Assembly (NCBI RefSeq): GCF_004791165.1
Contig: NZ_SRUZ01000001.1
Coordinates: 850,382-914,381 of the forward strand
Reading direction: 5' to 3'
Length of the DNA: 64,000 bases
Origin: Mesorhizobium sp. M8A.F.Ca.ET.218.01.1.1
GTDB lineage: Bacteria; Pseudomonadota; Alphaproteobacteria; Rhizobiales; Rhizobiaceae
Under the pieces are notes generated by a model. It worked only from the letters and a program-made list of their open reading frames with translations, searched no databases and was not told the DNA's origin. The position numbers were made by a program, and so were the translations under genes. Shown here one piece after another: positions 39,221-49,321 of the stretch (the first letter of the stretch is position 1; every line of letters starts with the position of its first letter).

Positions 39221-40363
39221 TTATCGCTTTTTGAGCATATCGAGGAAAAGCACGACCAGCCCGGCGACAAGGCCCCAAAAAGCCGCGCCGACGCCGAACA
39301 GCGTCAGCCCGGAGGCGGTGACGACGAAGGTGACGGTGGCGGCCATGCGGTTGCCTTCGTCCTTGAGCGCAATCGCCAGCGCGTTGGCCAGCGAGGCCAT
39401 CAGCGCCAGGCCCGCCACCAGCACGATCAGGCTCTGCGGCAGGACGGCGAAGATCGCCACCAGCGAAGCGCCGAAAATCGCGAAGATCAGATAGGCAAGC
39501 GCATAGAACGGACCCGTCTTCCAGCGCTCGGCGGGGTCGGGATGAACGTCAGGTCCGGTGCAAATGGCCGCCGAGATGGCCGCCAGATTGGTGGTTCCGG
39601 CCCCGAACGGCGCCGACAGCAGCGAAAACAGGCCGGTGATACCGATCAGCGGCCCAGGTTCAGGGTGGTAGCCGGCCGCCCGCAATACCGCCAGCCCCGA
39701 CAGGTTCTGCGAGGCCATGGTGACGAGATAAAGCGGCAGCGCCAGCCCGATAATCGCCTTGGCGGTGAAATGGGGAGCAATAAACGTCAGCGTCGACAGT
39801 TCGGGCGCGGGCAAGCCGCCGACACGGCCGGTAAGGAAGGCGGCAAGGCCGCCGCCGACCAGCACCGCCAGTACCGACAGCGCCGGATTGAACAGCCGGA
39901 TGACAAAGAATGCCGCGATCAGCGGCAGGATGAGCCAGGGGTCCGCCGGAATGGCTTTCATGGCATTGATGGCGAACGTGACGACGATGCCGGCCAGCAT
40001 GCCTGAGGCGACCGAAGCCGGTATTCTCGATATCAGCCGGGTCAGCGGCCCAAACAGGCCGGTCGCGACCAACAGCACGCCCGTGACGATATAGGCGCCG
40101 ACGGCCTCGCCCATCGAAAAGCCGCTCGAGGCGGCGACCAGTGCCAGGCCCGGCGTCGACCAGGCAGTGATGACAGGCATTTTCGTGCGCCATGACAGCA
40201 ACAGGCACTCGACCGTCATGGCCAGGCAGATCGCCGTCACACCGCTCGCCGTCTCGACCTGCGTCGCGCCGACCGCCTTGGCGGCGGCGATGACGATGGC
40301 CAGCGTGCCGCCGAAACCGACGATTGCCGCGACAAAAGCGGAGATCGGGATGGAAAGGCGCAT
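39221..40363 (-). CDS. benE: BenE-family benzoate/proton symporter
   Basis: A 380-residue inner-membrane transporter with about eleven hydrophobic segments. PVITAWSTPGLALVA, the FNPALSVLAVLVGG region and LSAPFGAGTTNLAAISAAI are conserved in BenE. Family members import benzoate, but no benzoate catabolic gene is near, so the substrate is uncertain. It starts 2 nt after the stop of the hydrolase gene upstream, so the two are co-translated. Confidence 0.85.
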   Translation of the reverse strand: MRLSIPISAFVAAIVGFGGTLAIVIAAAKAVGATQVETASGVTAICLAMTVECLLLSWRTKMPVITAWSTPGLALVAASSGFSMGEAVGAYIVTGVLLVATGLFGPLTRLISRIPASVASGMLAGIVVTFAINAMKAIPADPWLILPLIAAFFVIRLFNPALSVLAVLVGGGLAAFLTGRVGGLPAPELSTLTFIAPHFTAKAIIGLALPLYLVTMASQNLSGLAVLRAAGYHPEPGPLIGITGLFSLLSAPFGAGTTNLAAISAAICTGPDVHPDPAERWKTGPFYALAYLIFAIFGASLVAIFAVLPQSLIVLVAGLALMASLANALAIALKDEGNRMAATVTFVVTASGLTLFGVGAAFWGLVAGLVVLFLDMLKKR

Positions 40364-40365
40364 CG

Positions 40366-41133
40366 TCACTTGCCTCGTCCGGCGATGTCGCCGACCGCCC
40401 GCACCAGCATGTCGAGATCCTGCGGGCGCGACAGGCGATGGTCGCCGTCGGGGATCAGCGACAGCGTGACATCGTCGGCCGGCAGCAGGGCGGCGAGCTT
40501 CAACGCGTGGCTCGATGGCACGTCCGCATCGGCCAGCCCCTGCAGGATGTGAACCGGGCAATGCGTGTCGATCGGCCCGGTCATCACCCGGTTTTCGCGC
40601 CCGTCGTCGATCAGCGCGCGCGTGTAGACGTAAGGCTCGGCGGAATAGTCCGACGGCTCCGCGAAGAACCCCTTTTCGGCGAGGTCGCGTTTCTGCGCCT
40701 CGGTCAGCACCGGCTCGATCAGGTCGCTGGTGAAATCGGGTGCCGGCGCCAGCAACACCAGGCCGACGACGCTTGCATCGCCCGCCTTGCGCAACTCCTG
40801 CACCATGCGCAGCGCGATCCAGGCACCCATCGACGAGCCGACCAGGACCTGATCGCCCTTGGCGAAATGCCGGAAAACCGCAAGGCTTTGCGCAAGCCAT
40901 TTCGAGATCGTACCGTCGGCGAAGGCGCCGCCGGATTCGCCATGGCCCGAATAGTCGTGGCGCAGGAAGGCCCGGCCTTCCCGTGCCGCCCAGTCCGACA
41001 GCGTCTCGGCCTTCGTGCCCAGCATGTCCGACTTGTAGCCGCCGAGCCAGACGATGCCGGGCGTCGCGCCACCCGCATGGCGCACGGCGATATCGGATCC
41101 ATCAACATCAAGAAAGGTCGGAGCGGCGGTCAT
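40366..41133 (-). CDS. Alpha/beta hydrolase
   Basis: A 255-residue alpha/beta hydrolase. The nucleophile elbow is GSSMGAW, the oxyanion region is WLGGYKSDM with HDYSGHGES, the acid is in GLADADVP and the catalytic histidine in DGDHRLSRPQD. It resembles the ABHD10-like esterases. The start MTAAPTFLDVDG at 41133 is preferred to an ATG 31 codons upstream, whose extension is charged and unlike the family. It is coupled with benE, so hydrolysis of an ester whose product BenE moves is possible, but this is inference. Confidence 0.82.
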   Translation of the reverse strand: MTAAPTFLDVDGSDIAVRHAGGATPGIVWLGGYKSDMLGTKAETLSDWAAREGRAFLRHDYSGHGESGGAFADGTISKWLAQSLAVFRHFAKGDQVLVGSSMGAWIALRMVQELRKAGDASVVGLVLLAPAPDFTSDLIEPVLTEAQKRDLAEKGFFAEPSDYSAEPYVYTRALIDDGRENRVMTGPIDTHCPVHILQGLADADVPSSHALKLAALLPADDVTLSLIPDGDHRLSRPQDLDMLVRAVGDIAGRGK

Positions 41134-41353
41134 GGCTGTGGGGCGGTCCTGGTTTTTTTCACGCCTCGCTTTTGGCACGGCCAAAGGCAAGGCGGAAAGT
41201 GCTCGCGATGTTTCTTTGCTTGGCACAGGCTCGTGATCAGGTGATTTCTTGAGAACGCTGTGCTATTGACTTGCGCCGCGCGCTTCCCACATTGGCGCGT
41301 CCGCACACAGATTCATACGAACCCTGAACGAAACGGCCAAGGAGACCACGACC

Positions 41354-41890
41354 ATTCGCAGACCTTTCAAAGCAGCGGCGCCGACCAAGGATGGGCCGCG
41401 CTCCAACCGTGACATCCGGGTTCCCCGGGTCCAGCTTATCGACGCCGAAGGCCAGAACCGCGGCGATGTTTCCATCAACGACGCATTGCTGCTCGCCGAA
41501 GAGGCCGGGCTCGATCTGGTCGAAATATCGCCCAACGCGGTGCCCCCCGTCGTAAAAATCCTCGATCTCGGCAAATTGAAATACGCCAACCAGAAGAAGG
41601 CGGCCGAGGCGCGCAAGAACCAGAAGGTCATCGAGATCAAGGAGATCAAGATGCGCCCGAACATCGACAGCCATGACTACGAGACCAAGATGAAGGCGGT
41701 TCGCCGCTTCTTCGAGGAAGGCGACAAGGTCAAGCTGACGCTGCGCTTCCGCGGCCGCGAGATGGCGCATATGGAACTCGGCATGCAGCTTCTGAACAAG
41801 GTGCGCGAGGAAGTGGCGACCATCGCCAAGGTGGAAGCCGAGCCGAAGCTCGAAGGTCGCCAGATGATGATGGTGTTGGCGCCGCGCTAA
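41354..41890 (+). CDS. infC: Translation initiation factor IF-3 (ATT start)
   Basis: A 178-residue IF-3, which binds the 30S subunit and proofreads start codons. The frame before the first internal methionine reads [14 protein letters not shown], then [19 protein letters not shown], the conserved IF-3 N-terminus. No ATG, GTG or TTG is available in the right place. ATT at 41354, eight nt after AAGGAGA, is the start. A rare start allows IF-3 to repress its own synthesis, as known for E. coli infC (AUU). The C-domain (DNA 41640-41880) ends with [15 protein letters not shown] at 41266 could be the promoter -35. Confidence 0.95.
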   Translation: MRRPFKAAAPTKDGPRSNRDIRVPRVQLIDAEGQNRGDVSINDALLLAEEAGLDLVEISPNAVPPVVKILDLGKLKYANQKKAAEARKNQKVIEIKEIKMRPNIDSHDYETKMKAVRRFFEEGDKVKLTLRFRGREMAHMELGMQLLNKVREEVATIAKVEAEPKLEGRQMMMVLAPR

Positions 41891-41942
41891 GCAGACTCCG
41901 GTCGCTTCGCAACGCGTCGTCTGCATAGTTTCCATGGTTGTC

Positions 41943-41986
41943 GCGGGTTCTCACCGCAAAACCGTGGGCACTTTTGCGGAACCCGC
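41943..41986. repeat. Rhizobial palindromic intergenic element (copy G) downstream of infC
   Basis: Nested perfect stems: GCGGGTTC/GAACCCGC (41943-41950 and 41979-41986) and CGCAAAA/TTTTGCG (41955-41961 and 41972-41978) around CCGTGGGCAC. The plan matches the other palindromic copies, with different outer arms. It lies 52 bp after infC and could also act as an mRNA 3'-end stem. Confidence 0.65.
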
Positions 41987-42131
41987 TTGGATCACGATGA
42001 CGTCAGGCCTCGTCATCGCGCCAAAATCCGCCTGAATTGTGCTACAGAGGCGTCCCGACGACCGGCGGGACGCCTATTCCTGGCTAGAGCTGCGATCGCC
42101 GGCCAGGCTCCTCGACGATCGGATCCCAATC

Positions 42132-42758
42132 TTGGACACAGAATACAAACACGGGCTGGGCAACTACCAGCAGATGCGCCGGCTGGTGCTTGCCGTGCTC
42201 GTGGTGGTGCTGTTTCTGGCATTGCTTTTCGGCCAGTCGACCTTCCCGCCGGACACGCCGGTCCATGAATCGATCGAGATGTTCGGCGTGCTCTTGATTT
42301 TCCTCGGCATCGTCGGGCGCCTGTGGGCGACGCTCTATATAGGCGGACGCAAGTCGTCCGAGGTGGTGACCGGCGGCCCCTACTCGATCACCCGTAATCC
42401 GCTCTACGTGTTCTCAACCGTCGCCGCCGCCGGCGTCGGCGCGCAGATCGGCTCGTTCTCCGGCATCATCCTTTTCGCGGTTCTGTGCGCCGGTGCCTTC
42501 CATATCGTCATCCTGCGCGAAGAAAAATTCCTCAAGGAGGCGCTCGGCGCACCCTATGCGGACTATCTGGCGCGCGTGCCGCGCTTCTTCCCCAAGCTTT
42601 CGCTCTACCAGGAAGGCGACACCGGCAGCTTCAAGCCGCGCCTGCTTTTGACCACACTGCTCGACGGGCTGGTGTTTCTCATTGCGCTGCCGGCTTTCGA
42701 ACTGATCGACGGCGCGCAACTGTCGGGCGTGCTGCCGGTGTGGTTCAGGCTGCCCTGA
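42132..42758 (+). CDS. Isoprenylcysteine carboxyl methyltransferase-like membrane protein (paralogue 1)
   Basis: A protein of about 208 residues with four or five hydrophobic segments. The GPYSITRNPLYVFS motif and the later EEKFLKEALGAPYADYLARV fit the ICMT/PEMT-like membrane methyltransferases that use S-adenosylmethionine. Bacterial substrates are mostly unknown. The start is uncertain: TTG at 42132 gives an N-terminus (NYQQMRR) matching the paralogue at 56638, while ATG at 42174 would begin at the first membrane segment. A C-terminal extension (LIALPAFELIDG) is shared with the paralogue. It sits between infC and rpmI. Confidence 0.75.
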   Translation: MDTEYKHGLGNYQQMRRLVLAVLVVVLFLALLFGQSTFPPDTPVHESIEMFGVLLIFLGIVGRLWATLYIGGRKSSEVVTGGPYSITRNPLYVFSTVAAAGVGAQIGSFSGIILFAVLCAGAFHIVILREEKFLKEALGAPYADYLARVPRFFPKLSLYQEGDTGSFKPRLLLTTLLDGLVFLIALPAFELIDGAQLSGVLPVWFRLP

Positions 42759-42833
42759 GAGGGGACAGTGCGTCGCACGGCCTGAGGTGTTGCGCCCGCG
42801 CCATCTTTGATCTATAGCACCGCCGTTCCAAGA

Positions 42834-42865
42834 AAACCGCCCGGCAGGGCATGCCGTGGCGGTTT
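42834..42865 (+). promoter_or_regulatory. Terminator-like hairpin in the rpmI leader
   Basis: AAACCGCC (42834-42841) pairs with GGCGGTTT (42858-42865), with an inner CGGCA/TGCCG pairing, followed by CATTTGCTTTT. It lies about 76 nt before rpmI. It could end the methyltransferase transcript or attenuate the ribosomal-protein operon. Which one is not decidable from sequence. Confidence 0.45.
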
Positions 42866-42941
42866 CATTTGCTTTTCGGGCTTTGGTCGGCCCGGAGCGA
42901 ACAAGAAGCGCGATCGTGCGCCAACAATACGGAGTAGCAAA

Positions 42942-43145
42942 ATGCCCAAGATGAAGACCAAATCGGCCGCCAAGAAGCGGTTCAAGATCACAGGTACGGG
43001 TAAAGTCCTGTCGGCTGCGGCCGGCAAGCGTCACGGCATGATCAAGCGTTCCAACAAGTTCATTCGAAATGCCCGCGGCACGATGGTTCTGGCTGAACCG
43101 GATGGCAAGAAGGTCATCAAGAATTTTCTTCCGAACGGCCTTTAA
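42942..43145 (+). CDS. rpmI: 50S ribosomal protein L35
   Basis: A 67-residue basic protein starting [20 protein letters not shown], the L35 signature, and ending IKNFLPNGL. Length is exact for the family. rplT follows after 19 nt, with AAGGAGAT as its ribosome-binding site. In this genome infC is separated from rpmI by a methyltransferase gene. Confidence 0.98.
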   Translation: MPKMKTKSAAKKRFKITGTGKVLSAAAGKRHGMIKRSNKFIRNARGTMVLAEPDGKKVIKNFLPNGL

Positions 43146-43164
43146 GTTTTAAGGAGATCATGAC

Positions 43165-43566
43165 ATGGCACGCGTAAAAAGAGGCGTCACCTCGCACGCC
43201 AAGCACAAGAAGGTCCTGAAAGCCGCCAAGGGTTTTTACGGCCGTCGCAAGAACACCATCCGCATCGCCAAGCAGGCGGTGGAAAAGTCGCTGCAGTACG
43301 CTTACCGCGACCGCAAGAACCGCAAGCGCTCGTTCCGCGCGCTGTGGATCCAGCGCATCAACGCCGCGACCCACGAGCACGGCCTGACCTATGGCCGTTT
43401 CATCGACGGTTTGAACAAGGCCGGCATCGAGATCGATCGCAAGATCCTGTCCGACATGGCCATCCACGAGCCTCAGGCTTTCGCCGCCCTGGTCGCCAAG
43501 GCCAAGGTCGCGCTCGAATACCTGAAGAACACCACGCCGAACGCTTTTGAAAGCGCTGTCGCCTAG
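43165..43566 (+). CDS. rplT: 50S ribosomal protein L20
   Basis: A 133-residue protein with [19 protein letters not shown] at the N-terminus and the conserved [20 protein letters not shown]20 is needed for early 50S assembly and represses its own operon in several bacteria. The stop codon is embedded in the first arm of palindromic repeat copy C. Confidence 0.98.
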   Translation: MARVKRGVTSHAKHKKVLKAAKGFYGRRKNTIRIAKQAVEKSLQYAYRDRKNRKRSFRALWIQRINAATHEHGLTYGRFIDGLNKAGIEIDRKILSDMAIHEPQAFAALVAKAKVALEYLKNTTPNAFESAVA

Positions 43567-43612
43567 AGCATGATGCCAAAAAGTTTCTGACTTTTTGGAC
43601 AACATCATGCTC
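43566..43612. repeat. Rhizobial palindromic intergenic element (copy C)
   Basis: Outer arms GAGCATGATG (43566-43575) and CATCATGCTC (43603-43612) enclose CCAAAAAG/CTTTTTGG. The first base is the last base of the rplT stop codon. It can act as a 3' stabilising stem for the rpmI-rplT mRNA. Confidence 0.75.
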
Positions 43613-43627
43613 CAGGGAAATTAGCGA

Positions 43628-43676
43628 GGAGCGCGATCTTTTCCGAAAAGTCTGCAACTTTTCGGGATCGGGCTCC
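43628..43676. repeat. Rhizobial palindromic intergenic element (copy D)
   Basis: Outer arms around GGAGCGCGATC and GATCGGGCTCC with an inner CCGAAAAG/CTTTTCGG stem. It lies 15 bp after copy C, so two elements are arranged in tandem between rplT and pheS. Confidence 0.7.
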
Positions 43677-43717
43677 GAGCCCAGCGCTTCCCAAGCATTC
43701 GCAATTCTGATTTGGGG

Positions 43718-43755
43718 AACCCGCGCTGGCACGGCCGGCGCGGGTTCTTTTGTCT
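43718..43755 (+). terminator. Factor-independent terminator or pheST attenuator
   Basis: A 9-bp stem AACCCGCGC/GCGCGGGTT (43718-43726 and 43738-43746) is followed by CTTTTGTCT. It lies 150 nt after rplT and 80 nt before pheS. It may end the rplT transcript or attenuate pheST. I see no phenylalanine-rich leader peptide before it, which argues for plain termination. Confidence 0.7.
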
Positions 43756-43826
43756 CTGATGCCTGAACTTTCAACTTAGAAGTGACTTTCACTTTAAAGC
43801 TGACTTCCAACGTAGCGAGTTTGACC

Positions 43827-44924
43827 GTGAACGACGCAACTACCGGCTTGGATACGCTCGAAAATTCCCTGATGGCTGAGATCGCGTCGGCCGCCGATGA
43901 GCCGGCCATCGAGGCCGTGCGCATCGCTGCCTTCGGCAAGAAGGGCACCGTGTCCGAGATGCTGAAAACCCTTGGCGCCATGACCGCCGAGGAGCGCCAA
44001 GTCAAGGGCCCCGCCATCAACGGCCTCAAGAACCGCGTCACCGAGGCGCTGACGGCCCGCAAGGCTGATCTGAAGGATGTGGCGATCGCCGCCCGGCTGG
44101 CCGCCGAAAAGGTCGACGTGACGCTGCCGGTGCGGCAGTCGCCGGCCGAGCGCGGCCGCATCCATCCGATCAGCCAGGTCATCGACGAGATCGCGGCGAT
44201 CTTCGGCGATCTCGGCTTCGCCATCGCCGAAGGTCCCGACATCGAGACCGACTACTATAATTTCACCGCGCTGAATTTCCCGGAGGGCCATCCGGCGCGT
44301 GAGATGCACGACACCTTCTTCTTCCAGCCGGACGAGAAGGGCGAACGCAAGCTGTTGCGCACCCACACCTCGCCAGTGCAGATCCGCACCATGGAGAAGC
44401 AGAAGCCGCCGATCCGCATCGTCATTCCCGGCAAGACCTACCGCCAGGATTCCGACGCCACCCATTCGCCGATGTTCCATCAGGTCGAGGGGCTGGTGAT
44501 CGACAAGTCGGCCAACGTCGCCAACATGAAGTGGGTGCTGGAAGAGTTCTGCAAGGCCTTCTTTGAAGTGCCGCAAGTCAAGATGCGCTTCCGGCCGTCC
44601 TTCTTCCCGTTCACCGAACCGAGCCTCGAGGTCGACATCCAGTGCGACCGCTCAAGGCCAGGCGAGGTGCGCTTCGGCGAAGGCTCCGACTGGATGGAGA
44701 TTCTCGGCTGCGGCATGGTGCATCCCAATGTGCTCAGGGCCGGCGGGCTCGACCCCGACGAATACCAGGGCTTTGCCTGGGGCATGGGCATCGACCGCAT
44801 CGCCATGCTGAAATACGGCATGCCGGACCTGCGCGCCTTCTTCGACGCGGATGTGCGCTGGCTGTCGCATTACGGCTTCCGGCCGCTGGACATGCCGACG
44901 CTGTTCGGAGGCTTGAGCGCGTGA
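43827..44924 (+). CDS. pheS: Phenylalanyl-tRNA synthetase alpha subunit
   Basis: A protein of about 365 residues, class II. An N-terminal coiled coil binds t[20 protein letters not shown] opens the catalytic domain, with FRQDSD-type motif 2 ([13 protein letters not shown]) and motif 3 GWGMGIDR-type ([16 protein letters not shown]). GTG at 43827 is chosen because [18 protein letters not shown] fits the family start; TTG at 43821 is equally possible, and longer frames read through an odd direct repeat. pheT follows after 43 nt. Confidence 0.94.
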   Translation: MNDATTGLDTLENSLMAEIASAADEPAIEAVRIAAFGKKGTVSEMLKTLGAMTAEERQVKGPAINGLKNRVTEALTARKADLKDVAIAARLAAEKVDVTLPVRQSPAERGRIHPISQVIDEIAAIFGDLGFAIAEGPDIETDYYNFTALNFPEGHPAREMHDTFFFQPDEKGERKLLRTHTSPVQIRTMEKQKPPIRIVIPGKTYRQDSDATHSPMFHQVEGLVIDKSANVANMKWVLEEFCKAFFEVPQVKMRFRPSFFPFTEPSLEVDIQCDRSRPGEVRFGEGSDWMEILGCGMVHPNVLRAGGLDPDEYQGFAWGMGIDRIAMLKYGMPDLRAFFDADVRWLSHYGFRPLDMPTLFGGLSA

Positions 44925-44967
44925 CACCCCTGAAGACTCCTGCCGCCAGCCATTACGGAACAGCCCA

Positions 44968-47376
44968 ATGAAATTCACCCTCTCCTGGCTCAAGGATCAC
45001 CTTGAAACCGACGCCACGCTGGCCGAGATCGTCGAGCGGCTGACCTCGATCGGCCTCGAGGTTGAGCATGTCGACGACAAGGCAGGCCTGAAACCCTTCG
45101 TCATTGCCAAGGTGTTGACGGCAGTGCAGCATCCCGACGCCGACCGGCTGCGGGTGCTGACCGTCGATACCGGTGACGCCAAGCCGCCGGTGCAGGTCGT
45201 CTGTGGCGCGCCCAACGCTCGCGCCGGCCTGATCGGCGCCTTCGCCGCGCCCGGCACCTATGTGCCCGGCATCGACGTCACTTTGGCGGTCGGCAAGATC
45301 AGGGGCATCGAAAGCCACGGCATGATGTGTTCCGAGCGCGAGCTGGAACTGTCCGACGAACATAATGGCATTATCGACCTGCCCGCGGATGCGCCGGTCG
45401 GCACCAGCTTTGCGTCCTATGCCCATCTCGACGATCCGGTCATCGAGATCAATCTGACGCCGAACCGGCCCGATGCCACCAGCGTCTTTGGCATCGCCCG
45501 GGATTTGGCGGCGAGCGGCCTCGGCCGCCTCGTCGGCGGCGCGATCATGCCGCACGTCGGCAGCGGCATGTGCCCCGTGAAGGTGACGATCGAGGCGCCG
45601 GAGCTTTGCCCGGGCTTCGCGCTCAGGCTGGTCAGGGGCGTCAAGAACGGGCCGTCGCCGAAATGGCTGCAGCAGCGGCTGATCGCCATCGGGCTGAGGC
45701 CGATCAGCGCGCTGGTCGACATTACCAATTACGTCACCTTCGACCGCGGCCGGCCGCTGCACGTCTTCGACGCCGCCAAGGTCGCCGGCAATCTGGTCGT
45801 GCGCCGCGCCAGGGATGGCGAAAAGGTCCAGGCGCTCGATGGGCGCGAGTACACGCTGACGCCGGAAATGTGCGTGATCGCCGACGATAATGGCGTCGAA
45901 TCCATTGCCGGCATCATGGGCGGCGAGCATTCCGGCTGCGACGAGAACACGACGGACGTGCTGATCGAATCCGCTCTCTGGGACCCGATCACCACGGCCC
46001 GCACCGGCCGGACGCTCGGCATCATCACCGATGCACGCTATCGCTTCGAGCGCGGCGTCGACCCTGAATTCATGGTGCCGGGCGTCGAACTGGCGACCAA
46101 GCTGGTGATCGACTTCTGCGGCGGCACGCCCACGGAGACCGAGGTGGCCGGCTATGCCGGGCATCAGCCAAAGATCGTTTCCCTTCCGCTGTCGGAAGTG
46201 AAGCGGCTGACCGGCATCGAAGTGCCAAAGGCGGAGAGCCTCGACATCCTGTCGCGTCTCGGATTCCACGCGCAGGGATCGGGCGACGTCGTCGACGTGA
46301 CCGTGCCTTCCTGGCGTCCCGATGTCGACGGCAAGGCCGATCTGGTCGAGGAGGTGATGCGCATCCATGGCGTCGACAACATCGCGCCGCAGCCGCTTGG
46401 CGCGCATGACATGGTCAACGGCAAGATCCTGACGACGCTGCAGATCCGCACCCGTGCCGCCAAGCGTTCGCTTGCCGTGCGCGGCATGATGGAGGCCGTC
46501 ACCTGGTCGTTCATTCCGGCCAGGCACGCCGAACTGTTCGGCGGCGGCCAGACGGCGCTGAAACTCGCCAACCCGATCGCCGCCGACATGTCCGACATGC
46601 GGCCCTCGCTGCTGCCGGGGCTGATTTCGGCTGCGCAGCGCAATGCCGACAAGGGCATCGGCGACGTGGCGCTGTTCGAGGTCTCGGGCACCTATGAGGG
46701 CGATGGCGCCGACCAGCAGCGGCGCGTCGCCGCCGGCGTGCGCCGCGGCACGGCCAAGCTCGACGGCTCCGGCCGCAACTGGGCCGGCAATTCCGGTCCG
46801 GTCGGGGTGTTCGACGCCAAGGCCGACGCGGTCGCCGCACTCGAAGCCTGCGGCGCGCCGGTCGAACGGCTGCAGATCGAGGCCGGCGGACCGGCCTGGT
46901 ATCATCCCGGCCGTTCCGGCACCATCAAGCTCGGTCCGAAGACCGTGCTCGGCACTTTCGGTGAGTTCCATCCGAAGACGCTGGAAGGGCTCGATGTCTC
47001 CGGGCCGCTATGCGGCTTCGAAGTGTTCGTCGACGCCGTGCCCGAGCCGAAGGCAAAGCCGACCAAGACCAAGCCGAAGCTGGAACTCTCCGCCTTCCAG
47101 GCGGTGAAGCGCGATTTTGCTTTCGTCGTGGACAAGGCGGTCGAGGCGGGCACGCTTGTTCGCGCCGCACTGGCCGCCGACAAGAAGCTGATCACCGGCG
47201 TCTCGGTCTTCGATATTTTCGAGGGTGGGTCGCTCGGAGCCGACAAAAAATCGATTGCCGTCGAAGTGTCTATCCAGCCGGTCGAGAAGACACTGACCGA
47301 CGAGGATTTCGAGGCGCTGGCCAAGCGCATCGTCGAGAATGTCGGCAAGCAAACGGGTGGCGTGCTGCGGGGATAA
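44968..47376 (+). CDS. pheT: Phenylalanyl-tRNA synthetase beta subunit
   Basis: An 802-residue subunit. An N-terminal region ([20 protein letters not shown]) leads into a tRNA-binding OB fold at about 40-150 ([22 protein letters not shown]), then B3/B4 editing domains, B5, a catalytic-like domain, and a C-terminal FDX-ACB anticodon-binding domain (about 708-801, ending [19 protein letters not shown]). Length matches. It is co-transcribed with pheS. Confidence 0.97.
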   Translation: MKFTLSWLKDHLETDATLAEIVERLTSIGLEVEHVDDKAGLKPFVIAKVLTAVQHPDADRLRVLTVDTGDAKPPVQVVCGAPNARAGLIGAFAAPGTYVPGIDVTLAVGKIRGIESHGMMCSERELELSDEHNGIIDLPADAPVGTSFASYAHLDDPVIEINLTPNRPDATSVFGIARDLAASGLGRLVGGAIMPHVGSGMCPVKVTIEAPELCPGFALRLVRGVKNGPSPKWLQQRLIAIGLRPISALVDITNYVTFDRGRPLHVFDAAKVAGNLVVRRARDGEKVQALDGREYTLTPEMCVIADDNGVESIAGIMGGEHSGCDENTTDVLIESALWDPITTARTGRTLGIITDARYRFERGVDPEFMVPGVELATKLVIDFCGGTPTETEVAGYAGHQPKIVSLPLSEVKRLTGIEVPKAESLDILSRLGFHAQGSGDVVDVTVPSWRPDVDGKADLVEEVMRIHGVDNIAPQPLGAHDMVNGKILTTLQIRTRAAKRSLAVRGMMEAVTWSFIPARHAELFGGGQTALKLANPIAADMSDMRPSLLPGLISAAQRNADKGIGDVALFEVSGTYEGDGADQQRRVAAGVRRGTAKLDGSGRNWAGNSGPVGVFDAKADAVAALEACGAPVERLQIEAGGPAWYHPGRSGTIKLGPKTVLGTFGEFHPKTLEGLDVSGPLCGFEVFVDAVPEPKAKPTKTKPKLELSAFQAVKRDFAFVVDKAVEAGTLVRAALAADKKLITGVSVFDIFEGGSLGADKKSIAVEVSIQPVEKTLTDEDFEALAKRIVENVGKQTGGVLRG

Positions 47377-47415
47377 AGGATTGCGGGTAGATGGCGAATC
47401 GCCCTCCAAAGGGTG

Positions 47416-48018
47416 ATGAACCATCTGCGTCATTCCGGGCTCCCGTTTGAGAAACAACGAAGTGCGTTTCTCGGCATCGTCGAGGCTGATCCGCTGCTTG
47501 TCGAAACGCTGGCACGAGTGCGCGCGTTTGCCTTGCCGGATTGGCTGGTGGTTTCCGGCGCGCTCTACAACAGCGTCTGGAACCAGCTGACCGGCAAGTC
47601 GTCGGGCTACGGCATCAGGGATGTCGACCTCTTCTATTTCGACGACTCCGACCTGTCCTATGAGGCAGAGGACGCGGTGATCCGCCGGGCGGCTCGGTAT
47701 TTCGAGGGACTGCCGCTGCCGGTCGAAGTGCGCAACCAGGCCCGCGTGCATCTGTGGTATCCGCAGAAGTTCGGACAGCCCTGCCCGCGTTATACGAGTT
47801 CCAGTGAGTCCGTCAGCTATTTCGCCTCGAAGACACATGCGGTCGGGGTGCGCTACGGCGCCGATGGGCAATTGGAGCTGGTGGCGCCGTTCGGACTCGA
47901 CGACCTCTTCTCGTTTCGCATCACGCCGAACCGGGTGATGGACAACCAGCGGACGCATGAAGTGAAGGGTGCGCGGGCAAAGGAGAACTGGCCGGAGATT
48001 ACGGTGGTGCCTTGGTAG
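47416..48018 (+). CDS. Nucleotidyltransferase-like protein (DUF925)
   Basis: A 200-residue protein with VVSGALYNSVWNQLTG and GIRDVDLFYFDDSDLSYEAED, which carries the D-V-D metal pattern of the nucleotidyltransferase fold, and a conserved C-terminal TPNRVMDN region. This fits the DUF925 family. No substrate is known. ATG at 47416 is preferred; the GTG immediately before it is an alternative. The stop is followed after 2 bp by the MITE-like repeat. Confidence 0.8.
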   Translation: MNHLRHSGLPFEKQRSAFLGIVEADPLLVETLARVRAFALPDWLVVSGALYNSVWNQLTGKSSGYGIRDVDLFYFDDSDLSYEAEDAVIRRAARYFEGLPLPVEVRNQARVHLWYPQKFGQPCPRYTSSSESVSYFASKTHAVGVRYGADGQLELVAPFGLDDLFSFRITPNRVMDNQRTHEVKGARAKENWPEITVVPW

Positions 48019-48020
48019 GG

Positions 48021-48202
48021 CGCTGGCGCAAGGCGCCCCCCCTCTGGCCTGCCGGCCATCTCCCCCACTTGGGGGGAGATCGGCAGCTTGGCGGTCTCGC
48101 CCTCTTTCGACGTCGGCGATTGGCGAAGGCCGAAATGACATCCAATCTCCCCCCTGGTGGGGGAGATGTCCCGGAGGACAGAGGGGGCGCCTCGCGCCAG
48201 CG
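48021..48202. repeat. 182-bp MITE-like element with terminal inverted repeats
   Basis: The ends are imperfect inverted repeats of about 24-26 bp: CGCTGGCGCAAGGCGCCCCC at 48021 onward and the mirror GGGGGCGCCTCGCGCCAGCG ending at 48202. Inside are two strong hairpins, ATCTCCCCC/GGGGGAGAT at 48058-48080 and again at 48145-48167. There is no coding capacity. It lies between the convergent nucleotidyltransferase and aldo/keto reductase genes. No clear target-site duplication is visible. Similar GC-rich elements with CTCCCCC hairpins are common between genes in Mesorhizobium. Confidence 0.75.
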
Positions 48203-48229
48203 TCTGAAAGCTAGCGGATGCCGAAAAAT

Positions 48230-49225
<996 letters not shown>

Positions 49226-49321
49226 CACGCGTCTCCTTGTTGTGATGCGGCAGAAATAATGCCTTGCGGTCCGTTCGATAATCGGCTCTTCTTAGTACGG
49301 GTCGTTCCAAGAAATAGATCA

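Noticed and set aside
43572..43589. Leader peptide MPKSF for pheST attenuation
   Set aside because: The frame lies inside palindromic repeat copy C, holds only one phenylalanine and is far from the terminator-like hairpin.
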